The notes: a model not told the origin generated them from the letters alone. Shown: positions 1-8,836, counted from the stretch's first letter. The stretch: DNA of 64,000 bases from Budvicia diplopodorum (GCF_009800925.1 NZ_WOYF01000007.1:1-64000); one strand, 5' to 3'. Numbers and translations are program-made.

Positions 1-209
1 GGATGGTGATGCGGATGCTGATGACGTTACAGGGTGCGTCACCGGGCCGTATCCCTGAGTTGATGCGGGATCTGGAGAGTATGGGAAAAATGGTGAAGCT
101 GCCGGTACGAAGAGAAAGGGCCTTTCCTAGAGTGGTGAAGGAAAGGCCGCATAAATATGGCAAAGCTAGGAACAAAAAAGCCAGTCAGTTGCTTAACTGA
201 CTGGCATTA
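1..209 (+). mobile_element. IS4-family insertion sequence, right end only
   Basis: The window opens inside an insertion sequence. It holds the 3' end of a transposase gene followed at once by a terminal inverted repeat, 192-209, reading CTTAACTGACTGGCATTA. Its reverse complement, TAATGCCAGTCAGTTAAG, closely resembles the remembered end of IS4 (TAATGCCGATCAGTTAAG). The end also forms a perfect 10-bp hairpin (181-190 with 195-204) that overlaps the transposase stop codon. The left end and the target duplication lie outside the window. Confidence 0.8.
3..200 (+). CDS. IS4-family transposase, C-terminal fragment (partial at window edge)
   Basis: The reading frame is open to the left edge, so this is the last 65 or so codons of a longer transposase gene. 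The arginine/lysine-rich tail with the run FPRVVKERPHKY followed by a KKASQLLN-like end is what I remember from C termini of IS4-type DDE transposases. The DDE catalytic residues would lie upstream of the window. The stop codon at 198-200 sits inside the right terminal inverted repeat, as is usual in compact IS elements. The methionine at position 3 is an internal codon, not the true start. Whether the full gene is intact cannot be judged here. Confidence 0.75.
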   Translation: MVMRMLMTLQGASPGRIPELMRDLESMGKMVKLPVRRERAFPRVVKERPHKYGKARNKKASQLLN

Positions 210-293
210 CTAATTAGCCCGCTATTAATTTTTCTATTTTTATTTTATGGTATTGGCCAAATCGACCCCCTAGCGCGTCTGACAAGGAATATC

Positions 294-1064
294 ATGAAAG
301 AATGGAACCCTGAGCTGTATCTGCAGTTTGAAGCAGAAAGAACCCGTCCTGCTCGTGAATTATTGGCCCGAATCGATCATTCCGATGCAAAATATATCAG
401 CGACCTTGGCTGTGGTCCGGGTAATAGTACGCAATTGCTGTATCAGGCTTATCCACAAAGCGCCATTACCGGCGTAGACAGCTCCGAAACGATGTTGGTT
501 CAGGCCAAACAGCGCTTGCCTTCCTGTCGATTCCAACGGGCAGATATCAGTACCTGGCAGCCCGATGTGGCTCAAGACATTATTTACGCCAACGCCTCGC
601 TGCAGTGGGTATCTGGCCATCAGAAGCTAATGCCACATTTGGTACAACAGCTTACTGACGGCGGTACTCTGGCGTTTCAGGTACCGGATAACCTCGATCA
701 GCCGTCACATGCGCTCATGCGTAAAGTGGCGATTGATGGCCAATGGGAAAGTAAAATTGGTGAAGACGCATTTCGCAGTAATCGCTTGCTGACGACTAAT
801 GCGTATTACGATTTGCTGAGCGGCTGTGGTTGCAAAGTCGATACTTGGCGCACCACCTTTTACCACGTGATGCCGTCAGTATCAGCCATCGTTGAATGGG
901 TGCGTTCAACCGGTTTACGCCCATTTCTGAACCCGCTCCATGAATCTGAACAACAAGAATTTCTCCACATGTACCTGAGCGAGCTTGAGCAGGCTTACGG
1001 TGTGCGTAAAGACGGCAACGTGCTGCTGGCATTTCCACGGTTATTTGTCGTGGCTCAGCGGTGA
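294..1064 (+). CDS. tam: trans-aconitate 2-methyltransferase
   Basis: Cytosolic SAM-dependent enzyme that methylates trans-aconitate, a spontaneous inhibitory isomer of cis-aconitate, to its monomethyl ester. The 256-residue length matches E. coli Tam (about 252). The class I methyltransferase motif I, DLGCGPGNS, is at residues 37-45, and motif II-like TGVDSSETML follows at about 59-68. The N-terminal WNPELYLQFEAERTRPA stretch and the WRTTFYHVMPS region are typical of the Tam family. An AAGGA ribosome-binding site lies about 8 bases before the ATG. The gene stands alone on the plus strand between the IS remnant and an orphan gene. Nothing looks damaged. Confidence 0.93.
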   Translation: MKEWNPELYLQFEAERTRPARELLARIDHSDAKYISDLGCGPGNSTQLLYQAYPQSAITGVDSSETMLVQAKQRLPSCRFQRADISTWQPDVAQDIIYANASLQWVSGHQKLMPHLVQQLTDGGTLAFQVPDNLDQPSHALMRKVAIDGQWESKIGEDAFRSNRLLTTNAYYDLLSGCGCKVDTWRTTFYHVMPSVSAIVEWVRSTGLRPFLNPLHESEQQEFLHMYLSELEQAYGVRKDGNVLLAFPRLFVVAQR

Positions 1065-1122
1065 TCATTTTTTGATTTTAGAACAGAATATGCAGATTAG
1101 CAGTGGATCAAGTGGAGGCCCG

Positions 1123-1635
1123 ATGAGCGGTTTGTTAGATGAAATGAAAATGTTGTTAAAGAAAGAGGGGCTTTTGCAGAAGGATCTCTATTTTGCTGAT
1201 TACGAAACTTTCGAAGAGATCCCGCTGTTTTCCCGCACTGCTCATATTGATTTTCTTCAAGATTTCACCTTTGATGAAGAAAATACCATTCTGATTAATC
1301 AGGCTATCGGTTTGGCGGACAATGCGCACAAAACCGCCATAGGTAGCTTGGCTAACGATGCCGATGATTACTTTGTTTGCGTGAGCATAACCGGCTGGAA
1401 AGACATAAAAGAGCTTAATTGCCTCACGCCTAACCTGTATATTTCCAGACGTAGAGCCTGGCTGCTGTCGTGCCTGAATCTGGAGCAACATCATACTGCG
1501 CAGGAAGTGTTGATTAATCGCTACCTGCTCGCATCCGGGCTGGAAGAGTATATGGCTTACTCATCAAAAAGCGCCGGCGGCGACCCGGTTCGTATCTATA
1601 TTGTTAATCAGCGCTATTTTCAACTGCATTCGTGA
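1123..1635 (+). CDS. hypothetical protein, 170 aa
   Basis: I do not recognise this protein. The frame is open from 985, inside tam, but the ATG at 1123 is the likely start because GGAGG lies just upstream with a good spacing. The product is acidic in its first third, has no signal peptide or clear membrane segment, and contains hydrophobic stretches such as RRRAWLLSCLNLEQ near residue 110. It looks like a soluble globular protein. The next gene faces it on the opposite strand after a hairpin and a dispersed repeat, so it is either the distal gene of a tam transcript or an independent gene. No function is proposed. Confidence 0.6.
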   Translation: MSGLLDEMKMLLKKEGLLQKDLYFADYETFEEIPLFSRTAHIDFLQDFTFDEENTILINQAIGLADNAHKTAIGSLANDADDYFVCVSITGWKDIKELNCLTPNLYISRRRAWLLSCLNLEQHHTAQEVLINRYLLASGLEEYMAYSSKSAGGDPVRIYIVNQRYFQLHS

Positions 1636-1640
1636 TGTAT

Positions 1641-1671
1641 CCGTGCCAGCTATGGTTGGTGGCCGGCACGG
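1641..1671 (+). terminator. hairpin after the 170-aa orphan gene
   Basis: CCGTGCC (1641-1647) pairs with GGCACGG (1665-1671) just after the stop codon at 1635. No clear T-run follows, so it may be a weak terminator or an mRNA-protecting hairpin. Confidence 0.4.
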
Positions 1672-1690
1672 GAGAAGATGAATGAGAGGG

Positions 1691-1815
1691 TGCTGACAAC
1701 GTGGTTTAATTTGGTTTCAGCGTAAGTTTCGTCCGCATCATCAACGCCGGAATATTGTTTTTCCGAGCGGACGAAGCGCTTCACGTTTATTAAGAACGAT
1801 ATTCTCGTATAGGTT
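1691..1815. repeat. dispersed intergenic repeat, copy A
   Basis: Positions 1691-1757 align without gaps to 45755-45821 with 57 of 67 identical bases. Weaker similarity continues to about 1815. Both copies lie in intergenic space. On the minus strand both copies contain a short conserved frame ending NIPxLxMRxKLTxKPN followed by a stop codon, so the repeat may have begun as the 3' end of a gene. I cannot assign it to a known family. Confidence 0.6.
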
Positions 1816-1830
1816 TGTCAACAGCCCAAA

Positions 1831-2820
1831 CTATCGTTTGGTTATTCGATCGAAGGTTCCGTCGGTAGCAAAATGAGTTTTTTGGGCTTGCTGCCAGCCG
1901 CCAAACTCCCCATCGACGGTGAACAGGGTGAGCGCCGGGAAGCTGCCAGAAAACTGTTTTAGCACGTCAGGATCGCGAGGCCGATAGTAGTTTTTAGCGG
2001 CGATAGTCTGGCCTTCTTTGGAATAAAGGTATTTTAGATAAGCCTCAGCCACCTCTTTAGTGCCGTTCTTTTCTACTACGCTGTCGACTATTGATACCGT
2101 GGGTTCAGCTAATATCGATACGCTGGGCGTAATCACTTCAAACTGGTCTTTGCCTAACTGCTCAACGGCCAGCAGGGCTTCGTTTTCCCACGCAATCAGC
2201 ACGTCGCCAATTCCGCGTTCAACAAAGGTGGTGGTAGAGCCTCTGGCACCGGTATCCAATACCTGAACGTTGTCATAAAGCGCTTTCACAAAGGCCTCTG
2301 CTTTGGTCTGGTCGTTGTTGCTATGGCGTAATGCGTAGCCCCAGGCAGCAAGGTAATTCCAACGTGCGCCGCCGGAGGTTTTGGGGTTTGGCGTAACCAC
2401 ATTGATACCCGGTTTAATCAGGTCGTTCCAGTCATGGATCTGCTTTGGATTGCCTTTTCGTACTAACAGCACAATGGTGGAGGTATAAGGCGCTGAATTG
2501 TCAGGCAGTCGGACGATCCAGTCTTTACTTAGCTTTCCGCGTTCTGCAATAGCGTCAATGTCATAAGCCAGCGCCAGCGTAACCACATCGGCTGAAATAC
2601 CGTTAATCACCGAAGAGGCCTGCTTGCCGGAACCGCCGTGCGACTGCTTAACGGTAACGTTATCGCCGGTCTGGCTATGCCAATAGGTTGAAAAAGCCTG
2701 ATTGTATTGCTGATAGAACTCACGGGTTGGGTCATAGGATACGTTTAATAACTGAACGTCTTTTGCCAATACGCTGGCCGCAGTCAGCAAAAGAAGGATG
2801 CCAATATTCCAATTACGCAT
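1831..2820 (-). CDS. sbp: periplasmic sulfate/thiosulfate-binding protein
   Basis: High-affinity periplasmic receptor that delivers sulfate to the CysTWA importer for cysteine synthesis. The 329-residue product is very similar to E. coli Sbp along its whole length, including [16 protein letters not shown] at the mature N terminus, [13 protein letters not shown], and [21 protein letters not shown]. The signal peptide is residues 1-19 with cleavage after SVLA. As in E. coli it is a lone gene not linked to cysTWA. In enterics it is normally activated by CysB under sulfur limitation. The AT-rich stretch upstream (about 2880-2945) is the expected place for CysB binding, but I could not define a site with confidence. 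Confidence 0.95.
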   Translation of the reverse strand: MRNWNIGILLLLTAASVLAKDVQLLNVSYDPTREFYQQYNQAFSTYWHSQTGDNVTVKQSHGGSGKQASSVINGISADVVTLALAYDIDAIAERGKLSKDWIVRLPDNSAPYTSTIVLLVRKGNPKQIHDWNDLIKPGINVVTPNPKTSGGARWNYLAAWGYALRHSNNDQTKAEAFVKALYDNVQVLDTGARGSTTTFVERGIGDVLIAWENEALLAVEQLGKDQFEVITPSVSILAEPTVSIVDSVVEKNGTKEVAEAYLKYLYSKEGQTIAAKNYYRPRDPDVLKQFSGSFPALTLFTVDGEFGGWQQAQKTHFATDGTFDRITKR

Positions 2821-3094
2821 TTAACCGGCCTCATAGTGTGTGGGATAGGTACCTCACAGAGCGTGCCAGAAAAAGACCCAAGAGAATAAAGAATAAAAAA
2901 ATCGGTTTTATGTCTATTTGGAATATATAAGTTTTTTTACTTTTCGACTAAGAGGTTCCATAGTGGTGCTTTGGCTCGAGCGGCACCCGTTGGCGCTGAG
3001 CAGGTGGCCGTGAATAGCCGAGCAACCCCTTGTCGGTAAATTGAATGTTAGCGAGGGTTAAAATACCGGCTAACTAACCGAATCAGGTGATGAT

Positions 3095-3502
3095 ATGAAT
3101 ATCAGTCAGGTGGCAGAAAAAACCGGTTTAACCAGCAAAGCTATTCGGTTTTATGAGCAGAAAGGGCTGATTAGCCCGCCGAGCCGCTCGCAAAACGGCT
3201 ACCGGACCTATAATCCACGCAATATCGAGGAGTTAACGTTACTGCGCCAGGCCCGGCTGGTTGGTTTTACTCTGGAAGAGTGTAAAGAGCTGTTGGCTTT
3301 GTTCCATAGTTCAGATCGTCGCAGCGCCGATGTGAAAGCCAGAACGTTGGAAAAAGTCGCTGATATTGACCATCATATTCAAGAGTTAAGCCAGATGCGT
3401 GAACGCCTGATGGAGCTAGCCGAGCTCTGCCCGGGTGACGATGGCGCCGATTGCCCGATTATGGATAGCTTTACCAAATGCTGCCATCCCGCTAAAGGCT
3501 GA
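3095..3502 (+). CDS. cueR: copper-responsive MerR-family activator CueR
   Basis: Cytosolic Cu(I) sensor that activates copper export and oxidase genes (copA, cueO in E. coli). The 135-residue product has the MerR-type N-terminal winged helix with [24 protein letters not shown], then a dimerisation helix. The metal-binding loop has Cys112 and Cys120 in CPGDDGADC, the exact CueR spacing for linear Cu(I) coordination. A second pair, Cys129-Cys130, precedes the end, as in E. coli CueR. It sits next to ybbJ-qmcA as in E. coli. copA is not adjacent, so its targets must lie elsewhere; the copCD pair at 31.8-33.1 kb is a possible functional partner. Confidence 0.93.
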   Translation: MNISQVAEKTGLTSKAIRFYEQKGLISPPSRSQNGYRTYNPRNIEELTLLRQARLVGFTLEECKELLALFHSSDRRSADVKARTLEKVADIDHHIQELSQMRERLMELAELCPGDDGADCPIMDSFTKCCHPAKG

Positions 3503-3517
3503 GATGAAAATTGAAAA

Positions 3518-3543
3518 ACCTTCGGTTTGGGTAAACCGAAGGT
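3518..3543. terminator. bidirectional terminator between cueR and ybbJ
   Basis: Perfect 11-bp stem ACCTTCGGTTT / AAACCGAAGGT with a GGGT loop. It has A-rich sequence on one side and a T-containing tail (GTGGGTTTTC) on the other. It lies between two convergent genes. Confidence 0.8.
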
Positions 3544-3552
3544 GTGGGTTTT

Positions 3553-4026
3553 CTAAACTGAGGGCGTGGTTAACGCGTTTGTTGGTTCAACAATCAGGGT
3601 AATGCTCTCTACTGCCACAATCCTGATTTCAGCCCCTGCGGGTAGGTCTTGGGAGCATTGAATTCGCCAGCTACCGTCGGCAATAACGATACGGCCAACG
3701 CCGTGCACGATTGGCTCCGCTAAGGTCAGCTTTTTACCGATCAACAGCCGGTTTGGCTCATTAATCGGCCGGGTTTCGCTTTTGGCCCGGCTTTTCAGCC
3801 AGTACCACCAGAGAATGGCAACCACCATCGTCAGAGCTGAGAAGCCAGCCCATTGCCAGCCCCAGCTCATTGGAATTAGCCAGCTTATTGCACCGATAAT
3901 AATGGCGGAAACGCCGCTCCAGAGCAGATAACCGTAGGCTCCGATCAGTTCGGCTGCCAGCAGTAGCCCGCCGAGAATCAGCCAAAAGTGGTACGGATTA
4001 ACGATCAGGTCCTCAAAAATCTTCAT
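3553..4026 (-). CDS. ybbJ: NfeD-like inner-membrane protein YbbJ
   Basis: Small NfeD-family protein that pairs with SPFH/stomatin proteins. Three or four hydrophobic segments occupy residues 10-80 (for example FWLILGGLLLAAELIGAYGYLLWSGV). A soluble C-terminal OB-fold-like domain follows (GKKLTLAEPIVHGVGRIVIADGSWRIQC). Length 157 residues versus about 151 in E. coli. Its ATG shares one base with the stop codon of qmcA, so the two are translationally coupled. The family pairing suggests it stabilises or anchors QmcA assemblies; the molecular role is not established. Confidence 0.9.
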   Translation of the reverse strand: MKIFEDLIVNPYHFWLILGGLLLAAELIGAYGYLLWSGVSAIIIGAISWLIPMSWGWQWAGFSALTMVVAILWWYWLKSRAKSETRPINEPNRLLIGKKLTLAEPIVHGVGRIVIADGSWRIQCSQDLPAGAEIRIVAVESITLIVEPTNALTTPSV

Positions 4027-4949
4027 TACTTTTTAGACTCAGCTTTGAGTAATTCGGCAATGCCGCCGATGCTTCCCATGAGGTTGCTGGCTTCCAGCGG
4101 CATCATAATCACTTTACTGTTTTGGGACGAGCCAATGGACCTTAGGGCATCGGTATATTTCTGCGCGACGAAGTAGTTGATGGCCTGAATATTACCGGAC
4201 GAAATCGCATCGGACACCATCTGCGTTGCTCTGGCTTCCGCTTCAGCCGCACGTTCGCGAGCTTCGGCCTGCAGGAATGCGGCCTGTCTTTCACCTTCAG
4301 CCTTGAGTATTTCTGACTGTTTTTCACCTTCAGCGCGAAGAATCGCAGCCTGACGCACGCCTTCGGCTTCCAGAATATCGGCGCGCTTATTACGTTCCGC
4401 TTTCATCTGGGCGTTCATGGCGGCAATCAGCTCTGTCGGTGGGCGAATATCGCGAATTTCAATGCGGGTAATTTTAACGCCCCATTGATTGGTCGCTTCA
4501 TCAACCACCATCAGTAAGCGGGTATTGATGTGATCGCGCTGAGACAGCATTTCATCCAGTTCCATAGCGCCTAACACGGTACGGATATTGGTCATCATCA
4601 GGTTCAGTATAGCGACCTGAAGGTTGCTGACCTGATAGGCCGCCAGTGCGGAATCTCTGACCTGAATAAAGCAGACGGCGTCGATAGTGACGTTGGCGTT
4701 ATCTTTAGAGATGATCTCTTGAGAGGGGACGTCAAGAACCTGCTCCATTACGTTGATCTTACGGCCGATACGGTCCATAAACGGAATGATGATATTCAGC
4801 CCCGGCATTAGCGTATTGGTATAGCGACCGAAGCGCTCAACCGTCCACTGGTAGCCCTGAGGAACGACTTTAACGCCGGAAAAGATAATAACGGCCACCA
4901 GTAGAACCAGAATGGCGGTTAAAATAGTTGAGGTTGGAAGATCTATCAT
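4026..4949 (-). CDS. qmcA: SPFH/stomatin-family membrane protein QmcA
   Basis: Membrane-anchored prohibitin/stomatin homologue. In E. coli it affects membrane quality control together with FtsH-HflKC. One N-terminal transmembrane helix (about residues 8-27) is followed by the SPFH domain ([25 protein letters not shown] onward). A long charged coiled coil follows with repeated alanine/glutamate tracts, roughly residues 175-245. Length 307 residues, close to E. coli QmcA (305). It is the first gene of a two-gene operon with ybbJ. In E. coli fetA-fetB follows on the other side; here those genes are missing. Confidence 0.93.
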   Translation of the reverse strand: MIDLPTSTILTAILVLLVAVIIFSGVKVVPQGYQWTVERFGRYTNTLMPGLNIIIPFMDRIGRKINVMEQVLDVPSQEIISKDNANVTIDAVCFIQVRDSALAAYQVSNLQVAILNLMMTNIRTVLGAMELDEMLSQRDHINTRLLMVVDEATNQWGVKITRIEIRDIRPPTELIAAMNAQMKAERNKRADILEAEGVRQAAILRAEGEKQSEILKAEGERQAAFLQAEARERAAEAEARATQMVSDAISSGNIQAINYFVAQKYTDALRSIGSSQNSKVIMMPLEASNLMGSIGGIAELLKAESKK

Positions 4950-5299
4950 GGTGTTGTCCTTTGAGGTGTTTTTATCCAGTTTACGCGAAAAAATACATTA
5001 AGAAAGAGCCGCTAACCCCTCGTTTTTTCCTAATCTTTATTCTTAATGCCTGAGCAAATGGCAAGCCCTTTAGAGTAAGCCTAGCGCTGATTTTTTTAAG
5101 GCGCGACTTTTATCGCGTTTTCTTTATTAATTAACCCGATTGCTCTTGCGTTTGGCTGAGGGCCAAACCGTGTTGGTCACCGTTTACAATTTCTTTTCAC
5201 TTACTTTACCCGTGCTTATCTTGAGCTAACTACCTGTCCGTCATAGGGTATTGGAAGTTTGATTGAGTGGCTCGTTTAGCATAAAAAGGAAAGGTTACC
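4950..5299. other. intergenic region between qmcA and a small lipoprotein gene
   Basis: About 350 bases without a convincing gene. It should hold the divergent promoters of qmcA and the lipoprotein. A short hairpin, GTTTGGC (5150-5156) with GCCAAAC (5162-5168), is present. E. coli has fetA-fetB between qmcA and ybbN; no remnant of them is visible. Confidence 0.5.
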
Positions 5300-5551
5300 A
5301 TGGCCAATCGGTTCAGAAATTCTCTTATAGGTCTGCTATGTTTGTCGATGGTTGGCTGTGCCGGTATGAGTGACGAAGACATGGGTACTGCCGGTATTGT
5401 TGTTGTCGGGTTAGGCGCGTTAGCCGCGGTATTGCTGCTAAGCGATGACGATGATGATGATAAACATAAAGGCCACGGCAGCAGAGACGGCCGTAAAGGC
5501 GGGCATGGAAAAGGTCACGACAGAGGCAGAGGCCATTCAGAGCGTCGTTAA
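5300..5551 (+). CDS. small His/Asp-rich lipoprotein, 83 aa
   Basis: Signal peptide with lipobox SMVGC, Cys20 being the predicted lipidated residue. A glycine/valine hydrophobic stretch follows (GTAGIVVVGLGALAAVLLL, about residues 30-48), then six aspartates in a row. The basic tail is rich in His, Gly, Lys and Arg (HKGHGSRDGRKGGHGKGHDRGRGH). The ribosome-binding site AAGGAAAGG is strong. The second hydrophobic stretch could be a membrane helix or hairpin. The His/Asp composition suggests metal or polyanion binding, but that is only inference. It lies between qmcA and ybbN, where E. coli has fetAB. A reverse-strand frame over the same DNA is judged a shadow. Confidence 0.75.
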   Translation: MANRFRNSLIGLLCLSMVGCAGMSDEDMGTAGIVVVGLGALAAVLLLSDDDDDDKHKGHGSRDGRKGGHGKGHDRGRGHSERR

Positions 5552-5554
5552 GAC

Positions 5555-5693
5555 TCATGCCTGTCAGTTAAGCGTTTGAGATACCAATCTGCTTGATGAT
5601 TATCGGCCCAGCCCTCCGTTATCCCGGCGAAAGCCGGGGCCCAGCAGTTAAACCACGCGATGCTTTGCAAAAATGCTTAACCGACCAACGGTT
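5555..5693. repeat. degenerate MITE-like element with IS4-type end, copy 1
   Basis: The left end TCATGCCTGTCAGTTAAGC (5555-5573) matches 17 of 19 bases of the IS4-type terminal repeat at the window's left edge. The right end near 5675-5693 is decayed. The interior holds CCCGGC-GAAA-GCCGGG (5623-5638). Read on the minus strand it also holds a block (AATCATCAAGCAGATT) shared with the element at 11331-11557. The boundaries on the right are approximate. Confidence 0.6.
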
Positions 5694-5735
5694 GGCCCCA
5701 CGCCACGTTTAGATCAAGCTATTTTACAATGCTCA

Positions 5736-6590
5736 TCAATACAGCAACGAATATAGCTGGCGGCGATATTTAGCGGCCAGTGCATCACCGGTGCCTAAGG
5801 CGGCTAGAATATCCAACATGGTTTTCTTGGCGTTACCCTCGGCGGCATCAAGGCCGGTTTTCAGATGCTTAAGTAACAGTATCAACGCTTCTTCATTGCG
5901 GCCAACGGTATGTAGCTGAAGGGCTAGCTGCACGGCCAACGTGGCGTTGTCTGGCTCTGCGTCTACCTGCTGTTGTAATAGCTGAATTTCAGGCGTATCG
6001 GCAGCCTGCTTCAGTAATTCAATTTGAGCCACTAAGCCCTGATAGCGGGTATCGCGATCCTGTAACGGAATGGTTGCCAGAACGGCTTCGGCATCTTCAC
6101 TGCGGGTTAGGGCTATTTGAGTTTCAGCCAGCATCAGACCAATATCACTGCGCTGATTGCTCAACTGCCACGCGTCTTTCAGCAACGGCAGGGCGTCGGC
6201 GTATTTACCTTCACGGATCAGTTCTTCGCCTTCCGCCGCCTTGAGATCTTCCGTTTTAGGCAGGAAACGGTCTAATAATTCACGAATAGACTCTTCAGGC
6301 TGAGGGCCCTGAAATCCGTCAGCAGGCTGAGCGTCTTTAAACAGATATACCGTAGGAATAGAGCGAATGCCGAACTGTGATGCAATCATTTGTTGGGCGT
6401 CGCAATCAATTTTTGCCAGCGTAAATTTACCCGCATATTCAGCGGTAAGCTTGGCTAATACCGGGTCTAATAGCTGACAGTGTTGGCTGCGTTCAGACCA
6501 AAAATAGAAAAGTACCGGAACCTGAGCTGACTGCTCAAGTACCTGCTGGAAGTTCAATTCGGTAACGTCAATCGTGAAATTAGCGGGCAT
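5736..6590 (-). CDS. cnoX: chaperedoxin CnoX (YbbN), thioredoxin-TPR protein
   Basis: Cytosolic holdase that protects proteins from aggregation and overoxidation, notably after hypochlorous acid stress, and hands clients to GroEL or DnaK. The N-terminal thioredoxin fold (residues 1-110) carries Ser35-Gln-His-Cys38 in place of the CxxC active site, so it lacks classical reductase activity, as in E. coli YbbN. The cis-proline region RSIPTVYLF follows. Residues 115-284 are TPR-like helices. Length 284 residues equals E. coli. It lies downstream of tesA-ybbO on the same strand. Confidence 0.93.
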   Translation of the reverse strand: MPANFTIDVTELNFQQVLEQSAQVPVLFYFWSERSQHCQLLDPVLAKLTAEYAGKFTLAKIDCDAQQMIASQFGIRSIPTVYLFKDAQPADGFQGPQPEESIRELLDRFLPKTEDLKAAEGEELIREGKYADALPLLKDAWQLSNQRSDIGLMLAETQIALTRSEDAEAVLATIPLQDRDTRYQGLVAQIELLKQAADTPEIQLLQQQVDAEPDNATLAVQLALQLHTVGRNEEALILLLKHLKTGLDAAEGNAKKTMLDILAALGTGDALAAKYRRQLYSLLY

Positions 6591-6725
6591 ACTGAGCTCT
6601 CTTTATTCGTTGTTTTATACCCTAGTTAACGGCCGTTACGGCTAACGGTGCCGCCGTTCCAATGACTTTGGGTATCCTTATACATATAAACTATATGAGG
6701 CCATATTGGCGGGCTTCAAGCCTCA

Positions 6726-7502
6726 TTAGCCGTTGTTTCTTAAAATCATATCCATCCAGCGGTCCGGCAGCAGGCGTTTGCAGATTGCCATGGCTTTAGT
6801 CACCATCGTCACCCGATAGCGAATTTTAGCCCTTGGGCTTTCCAGCGCGTGGCGTAGTATAGGAATTAACGCCTGTGGCGGGAGGGTAAAGCGTTTGGCG
6901 ACCGGAGGATTATGAACCGGGCTATCGGTTTGTGTCTGGTTCACATTCTGGCTAAATGAGGTACTGATTGGTCCGGGTTCGACCAGACTGACCTGAATAC
7001 CGGTGCCGTGAAGCTCCATACGTAGCGCGTCTGACCAGGCTTCTAAGGCGTATTTACTGGCGGCATACAGGCCGCGCCCCGGCGTAGAGATAAATCCCAT
7101 CACTGAACTGGTTTGAATAATCCGGCCTTCGCCCTGTTTAATCATGGCGGGCAACAGTAGCTGAGTAAGCTCATGCGCGCCGAACAGGTTAGTCGAAAAC
7201 TGTTTTTCAAACTGCTGGCGGCTGATGGTGCTTAACCGGCCATAAACGCCGAACCCACCGTTGTTAAATAAGGCGTAAAGTTTACCGCCGGTCAACGCCA
7301 GAACTTCAGCCGCAGCCTGCTGAATGCTTTGGCTATCGTCTAAATCAAGCTTAATAACCTCAAATCCTTTCTGCTGTAAATCCTGTATATCTGCTGGTTT
7401 ACGGCAAGTGGCAATCACCCGATAGCCGCGTAGCTTTAAATCTGTCGCGATGACTAAGCCGATACCGCTGGAACAGCCGGTAATTAAAATGGCCTTTTGC
7501 AT
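6726..7502 (-). CDS. ybbO: short-chain dehydrogenase/reductase YbbO
   Basis: NADP-type SDR enzyme. In E. coli YbbO reduces various aldehydes, but the physiological substrate is not settled. The cofactor motif TGCSSGIG is at residues 8-15, NNGG at 80-83, catalytic Ser at about 132-133, and the Tyr146-xxx-Lys150 pair in LYAASKYAL. Length 258 residues. GGAG lies about 11 bases upstream of the start. It follows tesA with a 35-base gap, so co-transcription is likely. The gene arrangement matches E. coli. Confidence 0.9.
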   Translation of the reverse strand: MQKAILITGCSSGIGLVIATDLKLRGYRVIATCRKPADIQDLQQKGFEVIKLDLDDSQSIQQAAAEVLALTGGKLYALFNNGGFGVYGRLSTISRQQFEKQFSTNLFGAHELTQLLLPAMIKQGEGRIIQTSSVMGFISTPGRGLYAASKYALEAWSDALRMELHGTGIQVSLVEPGPISTSFSQNVNQTQTDSPVHNPPVAKRFTLPPQALIPILRHALESPRAKIRYRVTMVTKAMAICKRLLPDRWMDMILRNNG

Positions 7503-7537
7503 AACTTTACATTCTCCATGGAAGCGGTCTATTTAGA

Positions 7538-8182
7538 CTATTTACTTTGCGTAAGGCCAACGTATGGTGCAAGTTCTTGCGCCATTAAATCGGTGATAAA
7601 CGGTTGGGCATCGGCGGTAGGGTGTATACCGTCAGGCTGTATCCACTCTGGCTTTAGCATCACTTTTTCCATAAAGAACGGCAGTAATGGAACCTGATAT
7701 TGTTCCGCCAGTTTGGGGTAGATCGCCATAAATGAGTTGGTGTAGCGCTGGCCATAGTTTGGCGGGATACGCATTTGCATCAGCAGGGGCTGTGCCTTGG
7801 CTTGTTTCACTAATGTGATAATCTGTGAAAGGTCTCGCTCAATGTCTGCCGGCGGGAATCCTCGCAGCCCGTCATTGGCCCCCATTTCGATCAAAACCCA
7901 GCGGGGCTGATGCGTTTTGAGTAACCCTGGTAAACGATCGAGACCTTGGGCCGCGGTGTCACCACTGATGCTGCCGTTTACGATCTGCGGCGCTTTGGGA
8001 TCGCTTTTCCAGCGTTCAGACAGCTGCGTTGCCCAAGCCTGCTGAATGGGTAACTGATAACCGGCGCTTAGGCTATCGCCCAGAATTAACAGCGTATCTG
8101 CTGCGGCAATACGCATTGATGACAATCCCAGTAACAAAAGGATCGGGATATGCCTGAAAAGAATGTTCTTGAAGTTCATCAT
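7538..8182 (-). CDS. tesA: multifunctional acyl-CoA thioesterase I / lysophospholipase L1
   Basis: Periplasmic SGNH hydrolase with thioesterase, protease and lysophospholipase activities. After a signal peptide ([20 protein letters not shown]) come block I GDSLSAG with the nucleophilic Ser, block II glycine in ISGDT, block III GANDG, and the catalytic Asp/His in DGIHPT. The start MMNFKNILF at 8182 is chosen over the longer frame to 8212 because it matches E. coli TesA (208 aa). This gives 214 residues. Its 5' end overlaps the divergent ybbA by 33 bases, so the two divergent promoters must sit inside each other's coding sequence. Confidence 0.93.
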   Translation of the reverse strand: MMNFKNILFRHIPILLLLGLSSMRIAAADTLLILGDSLSAGYQLPIQQAWATQLSERWKSDPKAPQIVNGSISGDTAAQGLDRLPGLLKTHQPRWVLIEMGANDGLRGFPPADIERDLSQIITLVKQAKAQPLLMQMRIPPNYGQRYTNSFMAIYPKLAEQYQVPLLPFFMEKVMLKPEWIQPDGIHPTADAQPFITDLMAQELAPYVGLTQSK

Positions 8183-8836
8183 TTGAATAAATTTGTTGGT
8201 GAAGGGGAGCATAAGCTAGACATCCTTACCGGAGTCGAGTTAGTTGTCAAATCTGCTGAAACAATAGCATTAATTGGCGAATCAGGTTCAGGAAAATCTA
8301 CCCTGTTGGGGATTTTAGCCGGTCTGGATGACGGCAGCGACGGCGAGATCCAACTGTTGGGCCAGTCATTACCCGAGATGGATGAAGAGGCGCGCGCCGC
8401 GCTACGGGCGGCCAACGTGGGCTTTGTTTTTCAGTCTTTTATGTTAGTTCCTACTTTAACCGCGCTGGAGAACGTTCAACTACCCGCCCTGTTACGCGGT
8501 GATAATGAGCGCAGTAGTAAAGAGCAGGCGGTTCAACTGCTGCAACAGCTTGGTCTAGGACAACGGATGGGGCATTTACCGGCCCAGCTGTCCGGCGGGG
8601 AACAGCAGCGGGTGGCGATTGCCAGAGCGTTTATCGGCCGCCCGAAGCTGCTGTTTGCTGATGAACCTACCGGTAATCTTGATCGTCAGACCGGCGTGAA
8701 GATTGCCGATTTACTGTTTTCCCTCAACCGTGATTTTGCCACCACGCTGATTCTGGTTACCCATGACGAAACGCTGGCGGCACGCTGCCAGCGCCGCTTA
8801 CGGCTGGTTGACGGTAAGCTGCGGGAGGAATCATGA
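8150..8836 (+). CDS. ybbA: ABC transporter ATP-binding protein YbbA
   Basis: ATPase of a MacB/LolD-type (type VII) ABC system whose membrane partner is YbbP. Walker [10 protein letters not shown] is at residues 43-51. The signature [14 protein letters not shown], Walker B LLFADEP and the D-loop TGNLDRQTG are intact. Length 228 residues as in E. coli. It overlaps ybbP by four bases (ATGA). YbbA-YbbP is thought to extract or move hydrophobic substrates from the inner membrane together with TesA; that role is inferred from family and gene linkage. Confidence 0.93.
   Translation: MPEKNVLEVHHLNKFVGEGEHKLDILTGVELVVKSAETIALIGESGSGKSTLLGILAGLDDGSDGEIQLLGQSLPEMDEEARAALRAANVGFVFQSFMLVPTLTALENVQLPALLRGDNERSSKEQAVQLLQQLGLGQRMGHLPAQLSGGEQQRVAIARAFIGRPKLLFADEPTGNLDRQTGVKIADLLFSLNRDFATTLILVTHDETLAARCQRRLRLVDGKLREES

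Noticed and set aside
2821..3094. CueR operator or copA promoter upstream of cueR
   Set aside because: No CCTTCC-type dyad is present and copA is not adjacent.
5325..5558. Reverse-strand 77-codon frame over the small lipoprotein gene
   Set aside because: The plus-strand gene has a strong ribosome-binding site and a full lipobox; the reverse frame is explained by its repetitive codons.
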